From the NCBI RefSeq assembly GCF_000721265.1, contig NZ_JOFZ01000009.1:206013-270012 (forward strand): DNA of 64,000 nucleotides, in the 5' to 3' direction. The DNA is from Streptomyces sp. NRRL F-5126 (GTDB taxonomy: Bacteria > Actinomycetota > Actinomycetes > Streptomycetales > Streptomycetaceae). Of the stretch, positions 1-7,913 are shown in pieces. Made by a program: the position numbers and the translations under genes. The notes beneath the pieces were generated by a model. That model worked only from the letters and a program-made list of their open reading frames with translations. It did no database searches and was not told the origin of the DNA. The first letter of the stretch is position 1. Every line of letters begins with the position of its first letter.

Positions 1-972
1 CACGCCGTGCTGGCGCTCGCCGACGAGGGCGACGCCGAGCGCGCCGCCGCGGCCGTACGCGCCGGCGCGCAGGACTACCTCTTCCGGGACGAGCTGGACG
101 GGCGGCTGCTGAGCCGCACCATCAGGTACGCGGTCGAGCGCAAGCGCGCGGACGGCGCACAGCGCCAGCTGACCGAGTCCCGGCTGCACGCGCAGGAGAA
201 CGCGCGCCTGGAGCGCGGGCTGCTGCCCACGCCGCTGCTCGAAGGATCCGAGCTGCGCTTCGCGTCCCGCTACCGGCCCGGCAGGTCGCGCGCCCTGCTC
301 GGCGGCGACTTCTACGACACGGTCCGCACGCCCGACGGCACGGTCCACGCGATGATCGGCGACGTGTGCGGACACGGCCCCGACGAGGCGGCGCTCGGCG
401 TGGAGCTGCGCATCGCATGGCGCGCGCTGACCCTCGCGGGCATCGGCGGCGACACGCTGCTCGCGACGCTGCAGCAGGTGCTGGAGTGCGAGCGGCAGAG
501 CGACGAGGTCTTCGCGACGCTGTGCACCGTCGACATCGAGCCGGAGGGCAGGGGCGCCACCGTGCGCCTCGCGGGCCATCCGGCGCCGCTGGTCGCGCGG
601 CGCGGCGAGGACGCGCGGCTGCTGTCGTACGAGCACAGCGGCCCGGCGCTCGGGCTGCTGCCCGGCGGCAGGTGGCCGAGCCGGCGGGTGGAGCTCGGCG
701 ACTCGTGGGATGTGATGATCTACACGGACGGCCTGATCGAGGGCCGGGTGGGCGCTGGTTCGAGCCGCCGGCTCGGCGAGGACGGCATGGCCGAGATGGT
801 CAACGAGCAGCTCGCGGCCGGGCTGCGCTGCGACGCGCTGATCGAGGCCGCGCTGGCCCGCGTCGAGGAGCTGAACGGCGGGGACCTCACGGACGACGTG
901 GCCGTGCTCCTTCTGGGCCGGGGCGAGAACGCGCCGGCGCCGCCGGCCCTCGTGGGACCGGCGGCGCCGTGA
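1..972 (+). CDS. Receiver-SpoIIE PP2C phosphatase, 5' end outside window
   Basis: The reading frame is open from the first base, so the N-terminus lies outside the window. The first ~45 residues are the end of a response-regulator receiver (AGAQDYLF and the last helix). A short coiled linker follows, then a SpoIIE/RsbU PP2C phosphatase domain with metal-binding motifs GGDFYD (~101-106), GDVCGHG (~120-126), IYTDGLIE and a final DDVAVLLL. Family role: dephosphorylation of anti-anti-sigma factors on receiver activation. The target partner cannot be read from the window. Confidence 0.93.
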   Translation, partial: HAVLALADEGDAERAAAAVRAGAQDYLFRDELDGRLLSRTIRYAVERKRADGAQRQLTESRLHAQENARLERGLLPTPLLEGSELRFASRYRPGRSRALLGGDFYDTVRTPDGTVHAMIGDVCGHGPDEAALGVELRIAWRALTLAGIGGDTLLATLQQVLECERQSDEVFATLCTVDIEPEGRGATVRLAGHPAPLVARRGEDARLLSYEHSGPALGLLPGGRWPSRRVELGDSWDVMIYTDGLIEGRVGAGSSRRLGEDGMAEMVNEQLAAGLRCDALIEAALARVEELNGGDLTDDVAVLLLGRGENAPAPPALVGPAAP

Positions 973-1009
973 GTGCTGCCGCGCGGCGTGCGCCGCGCAG
1001 GCGGGCGGC

Positions 1010-1399
1010 TCAGCGCCGCCCGTTGTAGGGCCCGTACGGGCCGTCGCTGCCCGACCCGCCGCCGCCCGGGCGGCCGCGCCGCCAGCCGCGGCCACGGCCA
1101 ACGCCGCCGCCGGTGATGGCGCGGGTGGCGGGACGCACGTCGACCATGAACACGATCGTCCCGACGAGGCCGGCGATCTGGAGCATGGTCATCAGGGGGA
1201 GGGAGATCCCGATGATCGGCAGCACGTTCACCGCCACGACGGCGGAGAGGATGCCGACCCAGAACTTCTTGGTCCTCTTGCCGGTGGCGCGGTAGGCGTC
1301 CTCGCGCGTCGTCGACGCGATGACGAGCGCAACCACGCCGAACACCAGCAGGAACAAGCCGATCAGGAAGAGGACGAAGCCGAAGCCTGAGAGCAACAT
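1010..1399 (-). CDS. DUF2516 family membrane protein
   Basis: 129 aa. The start MLLSGFGF was chosen because it begins the first hydrophobic helix; the frame runs further upstream but that extension is Pro/Arg-rich and unlike a protein. Two or three membrane helices (about 4-26, 45-65, 72-88) surround a basic EDAYRATGKRTKKFW loop typical of DUF2516. The C-terminus is Gly/Arg-rich. Function is unknown. It lies downstream of the HbhA-like and XRE genes on the same strand, an arrangement I recall from other streptomycetes. Confidence 0.85.
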   Translation of the reverse strand: MLLSGFGFVLFLIGLFLLVFGVVALVIASTTREDAYRATGKRTKKFWVGILSAVVAVNVLPIIGISLPLMTMLQIAGLVGTIVFMVDVRPATRAITGGGVGRGRGWRRGRPGGGGSGSDGPYGPYNGRR

Positions 1400-1553
1400 G
1401 CCGTGCACCGCCTGTGGAGAAGATGGGTGGTGTACCGGTGGGCGACCCACCGCTGTGCGGCCCGGCGCGCGAAAAGGAGCGAACCGGACCGTTAGCAACC
1501 GTACGCGGACAACGGACCGGACACGTCAAGAGTGCCCGAAACCCGCCCGGCTC

Positions 1554-2192
1554 CTACTCGCCGTCCGACGCGGGCGGCGTGTTCTTCCTCGCCTCCGGCG
1601 CCTTGCGGGGCGCGGCCTTGCGCGGGGTGGCCTTGCGGGGTGCCGCCTTGCGGGGCGTGGCCCTGCGAGGCGTCCCGGCGCGCGGCGTCGCGACGTGGGG
1701 CGTCGCGGCGCGCGGCGCGCCGGGGTCGGTGGCGACGGGCGTCTCGGGCGCCTTCGACGGCTTCGCGGGCGCGTCCGGCTCGACGGCGACGGCGATGTCG
1801 GTGGCGTCATCGGCCGCGTCGCCGCGCCAGGTGCGCACGCTCTGCTCGCCGCGCTCGGCGACGCGTACGTACGTCTCCCGCGCCTTCACGGCGTACTCCA
1901 GCGCGACGCCGACGCCGCGCAGCGCGAGGCCCTGCGCGGTCTCGCCCAGCTTGCGCGGGTCGCGGTCGATCGAGCCGATCAGCTCGTTCACCTTCGCCTG
2001 CACGCTCGCCTGCGCCCCACGGGCTCGCTCGGCCGCCTGCTCCTGCATCGCGCGCGGGTCGCTCCTGCGCACGGCCTCGAAGTGCTCGGGCGCCTTCTTG
2101 ACCTGTTCCACGACGAGGTCGGCGGTCCCGGCGGCGAAGTAGAGCGGCGTCGGGTCGGTGAGGGTCTTGCGCAGGTCATCGGCGATTGCCAT
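1554..2192 (-). CDS. HbhA-like protein with Ala/Pro/Lys-rich tail
   Basis: 212 aa from the ATG (MAIADDLRKT) that sits 9 nt after a GGAGG; an in-frame TTG 9 nt earlier abuts the ribosome site and was rejected. Residues ~1-125 are a predicted alpha-helical, coiled-coil-like region. The tail (~130-212) is low complexity with repeated PRKA/PRKAT units. This resembles mycobacterial heparin-binding hemagglutinin, where a Lys/Ala/Pro tail binds polyanions. In Streptomyces the role is unproven; DNA or cell-surface polyanion binding is inference. Confidence 0.8.
   Translation of the reverse strand: MAIADDLRKTLTDPTPLYFAAGTADLVVEQVKKAPEHFEAVRRSDPRAMQEQAAERARGAQASVQAKVNELIGSIDRDPRKLGETAQGLALRGVGVALEYAVKARETYVRVAERGEQSVRTWRGDAADDATDIAVAVEPDAPAKPSKAPETPVATDPGAPRAATPHVATPRAGTPRRATPRKAAPRKATPRKAAPRKAPEARKNTPPASDGE
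1600..1704 (-). repeat. 15-nt coding repeat array in HbhA-like tail
   Basis: Roughly seven degenerate 15-nt units encode five-residue blocks of the form A-[AT]-P-R-[KR] in the C-terminal tail of the HbhA-like protein. The near-identical codons within units suggest copy-number change by slippage. Confidence 0.7.
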
Positions 2193-2210
2193 GACGTTCA
2201 ACCTCCGGGG

Positions 2211-2597
2211 TCAGGATGAGGGGGGTACGACGCTGCCGGGCTCCTGGGGCGCGGAAGCGTTCTCCTTGCGGAACGACTCGTAGATCTGGAGCAGGGCCTG
2301 CTTCTGCGGTTCGCTGATCGAGGGGTCGGCGAGGATCGCGGCCCGCGTCTGGACCTCTTCACGCTCCCGCTCGTCCAGCATCCCGGCCTGCACGTAGAGC
2401 GTCTCCGCGGAGATGCGCAGCGCCCTGGCGAGCTGCTGCAGGATCTCCGCGCTCGGCTTGCGCAGCCCGCGCTCGATCTGGCTCAGATACGGATTGGACA
2501 CCCCGGCGGCGTCGGCGAGCTGCCGCAGCGAGAGCTGCGCCGTGCGCCGCTGCTCGCGCAGGTACTCACCGATGTTGCCGACGTTGAGTGCTGCCAT
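2211..2597 (-). CDS. XRE family helix-turn-helix regulator
   Basis: 128 aa from ATG (MAALNVGNIGEYL). The N-terminal ~70 residues are a Cro/C1-type HTH (LSLRQLADAAGV, NPYLSQIERG, RKPSAEILQQLARAL). The C-terminus is helical and ends in a Pro/Ser tail. It lies just upstream of the HbhA-like gene (gap 18 nt), so the two are probably one transcript. A perfect inverted repeat upstream suggests autoregulation. Signal and targets are unknown. Confidence 0.88.
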   Translation of the reverse strand: MAALNVGNIGEYLREQRRTAQLSLRQLADAAGVSNPYLSQIERGLRKPSAEILQQLARALRISAETLYVQAGMLDEREREEVQTRAAILADPSISEPQKQALLQIYESFRKENASAPQEPGSVVPPSS

Positions 2598-2624
2598 GCC
2601 CCCATGCTGCACACATTCCGCTAA

Positions 2625-2652
2625 CTTCTGCAAGCACCGCCGCTTGCAGAAG
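2625..2652. promoter_or_regulatory. Perfect 11-bp inverted repeat upstream of XRE gene
   Basis: Arms CTTCTGCAAGC and GCTTGCAGAAG are separated by 6 nt (ACCGCC). The element lies 28 nt upstream of the XRE start codon. HTH dimers of this class bind such repeats, so it is a likely autoregulatory operator. Confidence 0.7.
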
Positions 2653-2815
2653 CACGCACCCGCGGGCCTCGCCGCTTGGGCCTGAGCACGATAGGTGTCG
2701 TGTGTGCACGACAGTCGCCGTCCGGGTCCGGCGCCATTGCGCAGGCGCTCTTGGTCCGGTTCCGCGAGTGGCCGGGAGGCGGGCGTTGTCGGTGGGCTCT
2801 GCCAGGGTGTGCATC

Positions 2816-3317
2816 GTGGATGAATTGGTGGAGCGTGTCGACGATCAAGATCGCGTGCTGGGGGTGGTCAGCCGTCGGGAGGCCATCGGGGAGGGTTGGC
2901 TGCACCGGGTCCGCCGTGACTGTGTGTCGTGATGAGCGTGGGCGGATCCTCGTCCACCGGCGGTCGGAGCAGGTATCGCGCTTCCCCGGGCTCTATGAGG
3001 TCGAGGTCGGTGGCGCCGCAAATGTCGGCGAGTCCTATGAACAGGCCGCCGCGCGAGAACTGGCCGAAGAGCTGGGCATTCGTGTGCTGCCGCGCCTGCT
3101 GTTCACGTTCCTCAACCGCAGCGGCTTGAGCCCTCACTGGCTCGGCGTGCACGAAGCCGTGGTGCATGACGCCGTGGTGCCCGATCCCGATGAGGTCGCC
3201 TGGCATGGCTGGCTGACCGAGCCGGAGCTCGACTCGGCCCTCCTGGAGTGGCGGTTCACTCCCGACAGTCACGAAGCCTTCAGCCGGTATCTCGCGTTCC
3301 GGACCGAGCAGTCCTGA
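2816..3317 (+). pseudogene. Nudix hydrolase gene with +1 frameshift
   Basis: Two reading frames join into one Nudix protein. The first encodes VDELVERVDDQDRVLGVVSR through GWLHRV and then meets a stop at about 2932. The second resumes with AVTVCRDERGRILVHRR and carries a complete Nudix box (G-x5-E-x7-REL-x-EE-x-GI, ~3013-3081) to the end. Removing one C at 2911/2912 restores a single ORF of ~166 aa. Homologues usually act on isopentenyl-diphosphate-like or nucleotide diphosphate substrates. Either a real mutation or a base-calling error; the start codon is approximate. Confidence 0.75.
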
Positions 3318-3465
3318 CCTCTCTCACCGTTCGTGTGAATGCAGCGCGCCCCGGACGGCCTTCTCCCACCCGGGATCGGTCGAGGGACAGGAGATCACGG
3401 TAGCCGACAGCGTCTGTCCAAGGACGCAGCTGCGCTCAGGGAAACGGCTCCGCCGCACGAGCTCG

Positions 3466-4647
3466 CTATTCAGGTGTTCCCTCACGATGGTTGAGGATGT
3501 CGAGGATGCGGTCGGCGTGGCCGTGACCGGCGCGGGGAGCCTCTACCGCGGCCGAGGCCCGGGGGGTGGACGGGGGACGGTAGAAGTAGCCGATGCCGCG
3601 CGCCGAGACGATTGCGTTGCCGCCCAGCGGGGTGGCGTCGAGCTTGCGCCGCAGCCGCGAGATTGTGAACTTGACCCGGGAGGTTGCCTGCCCGCCCGGG
3701 TCATTCCAAGCTGTGGCCAGCAGATTCCCGAACGGCTGCACGGTGCCCGCGTTGCGCACCAGCAGGTTCAGTAGGCGGAACTCGGTGGCGGTCAGTTCCA
3801 GCGGCTTGCCGAGGACGTGGGCCTCCAGACTGAGGGAGTCCAGCCGCAGCAGGCCGTCCTCGTAGACGGGTTCCTGATCCTCCCTGCCGCCATGCCGGCG
3901 CAGCACCCGCGCTATCCGAGCCAGAAGCTCATCGACGCGGAACGGCTTGACGATGTAGTCGTCGGCGCCTGCGGCCAGCCCGATCACCAGGTCCTGATCG
4001 TCATTCCTGGCGGTCAGGAAGATCACTGGCACGTCACTGACACTGCGCAGGCGACGCAAGACCTCGATGCCGTCGATGCCCGGCAGCATGATGTCGAGCA
4101 GCACCAGATCCGGGCGCTGCGCGTACGCCTCGCGGAGACCGGTCGCTCCGTCGCTCGCATGGCTGACCAGATAGTCTCCGCGCTGGCGCAGCAGCATCTC
4201 CAGCGCGGTGACTAAAGCCTTGTCGTCCTCGATCAAAAGCACGCGGGGGCACCGACCGGGACCTCCCACCGCGGGGGCGGGCACGGTGGGCGGCGTCGGT
4301 GGCTGGGCCTCCAGCCCGGTCAGCCGGACCGTCCTGACATCACGGGCGGTCACTCCCTGGCTGATCAGGAAGTCCATCGCCGCCTCGTAGCAAGGGCCGC
4401 ACAACCGGGTCTCGCGGCGGTTCAGCATGACGGCGAAGCGCGCCACCCGGCCGCAGGAGTGGCCGGCGATGTCCGTCGTGCAGAGGCCCGCGGACAGGGC
4501 GGTACCGCCTGCCTTCTCGGCCCGGCGCCGTGCCCGGCGGGCAGCCGAACGGCAGGTGGCGGAACAGTAGCAGCGGGGCCGCCCGACCCTGTGCGCTGTC
4601 GGCAGCGGCGTGCCGCACGCCTGGCAGCGATCCGCGGCAGTGTCCAC
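3466..4647 (-). CDS. OmpR-type response regulator with N-terminal Cys-rich domain
   Basis: 393 aa. The GTG start follows a GGAGGA by about 9 nt. Domains: a Cys-rich N-terminus (C8, C11, C26, C28, C32 and C56, C65, C83, C86; motif RCYCSATCRSAARRARRR resembles actinobacterial zinc-binding segments), a Pro-rich linker, a receiver (~134-250, acidic ED at 140-142, phospho-acceptor D185, K234), and a winged-helix DNA-binding domain (~262-357). No histidine kinase is adjacent. Metal binding by the N-terminus is inferred from Cys spacing. Confidence 0.88.
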   Translation of the reverse strand: MDTAADRCQACGTPLPTAHRVGRPRCYCSATCRSAARRARRRAEKAGGTALSAGLCTTDIAGHSCGRVARFAVMLNRRETRLCGPCYEAAMDFLISQGVTARDVRTVRLTGLEAQPPTPPTVPAPAVGGPGRCPRVLLIEDDKALVTALEMLLRQRGDYLVSHASDGATGLREAYAQRPDLVLLDIMLPGIDGIEVLRRLRSVSDVPVIFLTARNDDQDLVIGLAAGADDYIVKPFRVDELLARIARVLRRHGGREDQEPVYEDGLLRLDSLSLEAHVLGKPLELTATEFRLLNLLVRNAGTVQPFGNLLATAWNDPGGQATSRVKFTISRLRRKLDATPLGGNAIVSARGIGYFYRPPSTPRASAAVEAPRAGHGHADRILDILNHREGTPE

Positions 4648-4803
4648 GTGCGGCTGTCCTCCTCCCTCTCCACTCCTGGGCACGGAACCATTTTCGTGCC
4701 GTGCGTCAGGTGCGAAACAGTTAGCGCCTCTTGGCCCTTCCGGACGTATACAGTTTCCTGGAAGTGTGCAGCCCGACCGCCTCACGACGGCCGGGCCCGG
4801 GTG

Positions 4804-5076
4804 TCATGATCGCCTGTGCTGTCCGGCGTCGACGATCAGATCCCCCACCGCGCGGAGAGCCCTCGCCACCCAGGCGAGGGCCTCGTCCTGTGTCAGGACG
4901 GCGACCGTGTCCAGGACACTGAACACGACGCGTAGTCCCATCCCCCACGAGGCACTCCCCCGCAGTTGCCACCGCCTAACCGACGGTTCAGACCCTGGGG
5001 CGGGCTTCCGTTCCGCCCCAGCCCCATCCTCCTCCTTGTCCTCATCCGGGCCGTTCGGCTCGAGAGTTCGGCACAT
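4804..5076 (-). CDS. Small hypothetical protein
   Basis: 90 aa. The ATG at 5076 has a strong GGGAGG site 6 nt upstream, which is the main support. The N-terminal half is acidic and disordered; the C-terminal half is a plausible helical segment (VVFSVLDTVAVLTQDEALAW). I do not recognise a family. It is followed by the Cys-rich response regulator on the same strand after a ~150-nt gap. Confidence 0.5.
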   Translation of the reverse strand: MCRTLEPNGPDEDKEEDGAGAERKPAPGSEPSVRRWQLRGSASWGMGLRVVFSVLDTVAVLTQDEALAWVARALRAVGDLIVDAGQHRRS

Positions 5077-5302
5077 CGGCGGCCTCCCTTCGACAGCGAC
5101 CGCGACCATCGCGAACTGTCGCGACACGCGCGCGGTGGTCATGCCGCGTCAGAAGCCGATCGATATGTCCTACCTCACCTGCGGTGGATGGAATCAGAGT
5201 GCTGCGTGCCGGTGCGCCCCGACAAGGCACCGCAATCAACGTAGCTTCGTGGCGCCGGGGTTGGGGTTGGCTGGCTGAGCTCCGTGACGCTCCTCGCCGG
5301 CA

Positions 5303-5335
5303 CCACGAGAAGTGGATCAGGGCCACTTCTCGTGG
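5303..5335. repeat. Perfect 13-bp hairpin
   Basis: Arms CCACGAGAAGTGG and CCACTTCTCGTGG enclose a 7-nt loop. There is no T-tract on either side. It could be a terminator-like structure or part of the degraded insertion element next to it. Confidence 0.7.
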
Positions 5336-5385
5336 CCGCTGTCAGCCGGCTGTCCTGTCCGTCAGCAAGGTTCCCTGAACGCCAT

Positions 5386-5424
5386 GTTGATTGAGAACAC
5401 CGAGGGTCGGCGTTCACAATCAAC
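5386..5424. repeat. 12-of-13 inverted repeat near transposase remnant
   Basis: GTTGATTGAGAAC pairs with GTTCACAATCAAC with one mismatch, 13 nt apart. It could be a terminal inverted repeat or operator of the insertion element whose remnant starts just downstream. Confidence 0.55.
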
Positions 5425-5439
5425 GCAGCACGAAGCTGG

Positions 5440-5770
5440 GTCCCCTCGACCCGGACGATGTGGCTGACCTGCGTGTCTTCCTGGAGGTGGTTCCCGATCC
5501 CCGATCCCGGCGGGGCCGCTGGTACTCGTTGGCCCGATCCTGCTGGTCTGCGCGGCCGCTGCGGTCTCGGGGGCCCGGACCGTCGATGAGCTCGCCGAGT
5601 GGGGCTCCCGCGCCGACGCGGGGTTGCTCGCCAGACTTGGCGTGCGCCGTCACCTGCTGCGCCGGCGGCACGCGCCGTCCCGGTCGGCGATCGGGAGGGT
5701 CCTCGAGCGTCTCGACGCCGACGTACTCGACGCGGCGGTGGGCGCGTGGCTGACTCACCGCCACACACCT
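5440..5770 (+). pseudogene. ISAs1-family transposase 5' remnant
   Basis: One frame reads DDVADLRVFLEVVPDPRSRR then GRWYSL, the N-terminal signature of ISAs1/DDE_Tnp_1-associated transposases. After the loss of one base near 5532-5536 the next frame continues ILLVCAAAAVSGARTVDELA, then LGVRRHLLRRRHAPSRSAIG and LDAAVGAWLTHR. The sequence then stops matching a transposase, with no catalytic DDE core. So the remnant is both frameshifted and truncated. It abuts the 3' end of the SpoIIE phosphatase gene. Confidence 0.8.
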
Positions 5771-5814
5771 GTCGTGCTTCGGCTCAGCCGCCGACCGAAG
5801 GCCGGAGGCGCCAG

Positions 5815-6975
5815 TCAGCAGGCGATTCCCGCAGCCTCACGCCGCAGTGCGACCATCGCCACGTCGTCGCCCAGTCGGCCGGACGCGTGGCGCAGCAGGT
5901 CTTCGGTGACCGACTTGAGCAAGGGTCCGGGGCCGTGGTCGGCGGCCCGGACGCCGAGCCGCTCAAGCAGCGGGTAGAACGAGCCGCGCCGGTCGCGCGC
6001 CTCGGTGACGCCATCGGTGTAGAGCAGCAGCCGGTCGCCCTCCGCGAAGTCGAAGGTGGTGACGGTGTACGGGGCGTCGACAAGACCGCCGAGGCCCAGC
6101 GGCGGCGCGGGCGACTCCACTTCCAGGGGTTCTGCCACGCCGTCGTGCAGCCGCAGCGGCGCGAGGTGCCCGCAGTTGACCACGTGGACGCACGACCCGC
6201 TGTCCGGGATCTCGACGATAGCGGCCGTCGCGTACCGCTCCCCGGCGTCCTGCCCCGTTTCCCCGGGCTCGGCGAGACCCCAGCGGACGCTGCCCTCGAG
6301 CGAGGCCACCAGGTCGGGCAGCGGCTCCTGGCGGTGTGCGGCGGCCCTGAACGCCCCGAGCACGGTCTCGGTGTCGCCGATCGAGTCGAGCCCGTGCCCG
6401 CGCACGTCGCCGATGAGCACGCGCGTGGCGTCCGCGGTGCGGGCGACCGCGTAGAGGTCGCCGCCGAGCCGCGTCCCGTCCTCGGCCGCGATGTACTCGG
6501 AGGCGATGGAGACCGGTCCCGCACGCTCCGGAAGCGGACGCAGGACGACCCCCTGCGCGACGTCCGACACCCGGCGCGAACGTGCCAGCAGCCGGCTCGC
6601 GGCCACGAGCAGCACGGAGAGTCCGACCAGGGAACCCAGCTGGACGAGCACGCTCTCGGTGTCCAGCATGTGGCGCTCCACCCCGGCGACGATCAGCGCG
6701 ACGACCGCAAGCGCCGCCGTCGCCGTCCCGGCGCGCGCCCCCATGACCGCGGCGACCAGCGCGACCGGCACCACGAGGATGTGGGCGAGGTGGAGGCCGG
6801 GCGGTATGAAGGCATCCGCCACCGGCACGGCCGCGATCAGGGCCGCCGAGAGCAGGAAGAGTGTCCGCTGGGCGCGCACGGAGGGGTGCCCCCGGCCCGG
6901 CGGCAGGCCCCACCTGCGTATCCGGCGTCCCAGCGTCCCCGCGCTGCGGTACGCCGCGACAAGGTTGACGGTCAT
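5815..6975 (-). CDS. Membrane SpoIIE-family PP2C phosphatase
   Basis: 386 aa. Four hydrophobic helices (about 38-58, 62-80, 83-100, 112-130) precede a cytoplasmic SpoIIE/RsbU phosphatase domain with GGDLYA (171-176), GDVRGHG (189-195), LLYTDGVTEA and LGDDVAMVAL. It probably relays an envelope signal to a partner-switching pathway by dephosphorylating an anti-anti-sigma factor. No sigma, RsbV or RsbW gene is adjacent. An insertion-element remnant lies directly downstream. Confidence 0.93.
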   Translation of the reverse strand: MTVNLVAAYRSAGTLGRRIRRWGLPPGRGHPSVRAQRTLFLLSAALIAAVPVADAFIPPGLHLAHILVVPVALVAAVMGARAGTATAALAVVALIVAGVERHMLDTESVLVQLGSLVGLSVLLVAASRLLARSRRVSDVAQGVVLRPLPERAGPVSIASEYIAAEDGTRLGGDLYAVARTADATRVLIGDVRGHGLDSIGDTETVLGAFRAAAHRQEPLPDLVASLEGSVRWGLAEPGETGQDAGERYATAAIVEIPDSGSCVHVVNCGHLAPLRLHDGVAEPLEVESPAPPLGLGGLVDAPYTVTTFDFAEGDRLLLYTDGVTEARDRRGSFYPLLERLGVRAADHGPGPLLKSVTEDLLRHASGRLGDDVAMVALRREAAGIAC

Positions 6976-7006
6976 AGTGCGCCCGACAACCTCCCATATA
7001 TCCGCT

Positions 7007-7828
7007 TTATTCCGTCAGCATCGCGATCACCACCGCGGCGAGCAGCCCGATGTACGTCCACGCGTAGGGGCGGTCGGGAATGCGCGGCGGGCGCCGTCGC
7101 AGCACCGCGATCACCGGCAGGGCCCCGAGCAGCAGCGCCGAGGCGGCGCGGAGGTCGACGGCACCCACCAGGTGGACGGACGCGCCGTGGTGCGCGTGGA
7201 CCGTGGCGCCCGCGAGGGAGACTGCGGCGGCCGGCACCGCGATGGCCAGCGTGAGCGGGTTGGCCAGCGCCGTCGCCACCCGCATGGTGTGCCCGGCACG
7301 CCGCATCGCGGGGACGGTCATGACGCTGCCGCCCACGCCGAGGAAGGCCGCGACCGCGCCGACCGGCACCCCGAGCGCGGCGGGCAGCGGCGCCGGGGCC
7401 CGGGTCGGCGCCTGGGCCCGGCCGGGCGCCGGCCGCAGGAAGCCCGGCCGCAGGAGCAGGTCGGCGATGGTGGCGGCGACGTACGCGACGAACGCCCAGC
7501 GCGCCGGTCCGGCCGGCGCGAGGCGCGACGCGACGGCCCCCGCCGCGGCCCCGGCCGCCAGCAGCGGGAGCAGCGCCGTGCCGCCCCGCAGCTCGCGCAG
7601 CACGCGCCGCGGGGTGACGGCCGTCGCGAACCCCGCGTTCACCGCCATCACCACGGCGGAGGTCGCGGCCGCCACCCGCATCGCGTCCGCGCCGAGCGCG
7701 GCGTCCGCCCACACCACGACCGGCACCGCGACGAACCCGCCGCCGAACCCGAACAGCACGGTGGTGACCCCGGTGAGGAGCCCGATCCCGATCAGCGAGG
7801 CAACGCTCGCGTCCACACTCACGTCCAC
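7007..7828 (-). CDS. TauE/SafE (TSUP) family transporter
   Basis: About 273 aa. The GTG at 7828 was chosen because the longer frame would overlap the divergent AraC gene; nearby GTGs at 7822 and 7816 are alternatives. Around eight membrane helices occur in two halves; the first has the TSUP motif GIGLLTGVTTVLFGFGGGF and the second VGAVAAFLGVGGSVMTVPA. TSUP proteins export sulfite, sulfoacetate or related organic anions. The divergent AraC regulator next door is its likely controller. Confidence 0.87.
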   Translation of the reverse strand: MDVSVDASVASLIGIGLLTGVTTVLFGFGGGFVAVPVVVWADAALGADAMRVAAATSAVVMAVNAGFATAVTPRRVLRELRGGTALLPLLAAGAAAGAVASRLAPAGPARWAFVAYVAATIADLLLRPGFLRPAPGRAQAPTRAPAPLPAALGVPVGAVAAFLGVGGSVMTVPAMRRAGHTMRVATALANPLTLAIAVPAAAVSLAGATVHAHHGASVHLVGAVDLRAASALLLGALPVIAVLRRRPPRIPDRPYAWTYIGLLAAVVIAMLTE

Positions 7829-7913
7829 GACACCCACCCCACCAGCCCTGGCGGGCGTCCTGCATGCGATGTTCGGCACCATTCCTTCGAGGGTCGGCCA
7901 GTAGGCTGGTCCC

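Larger units (their letters stand above)
5077..5439. other. Non-coding stretch with two hairpins
   Basis: No convincing gene on either strand. The stretch holds two long inverted repeats (listed separately) and leads into a transposase remnant, so it is probably decayed mobile-element DNA. Confidence 0.6.
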
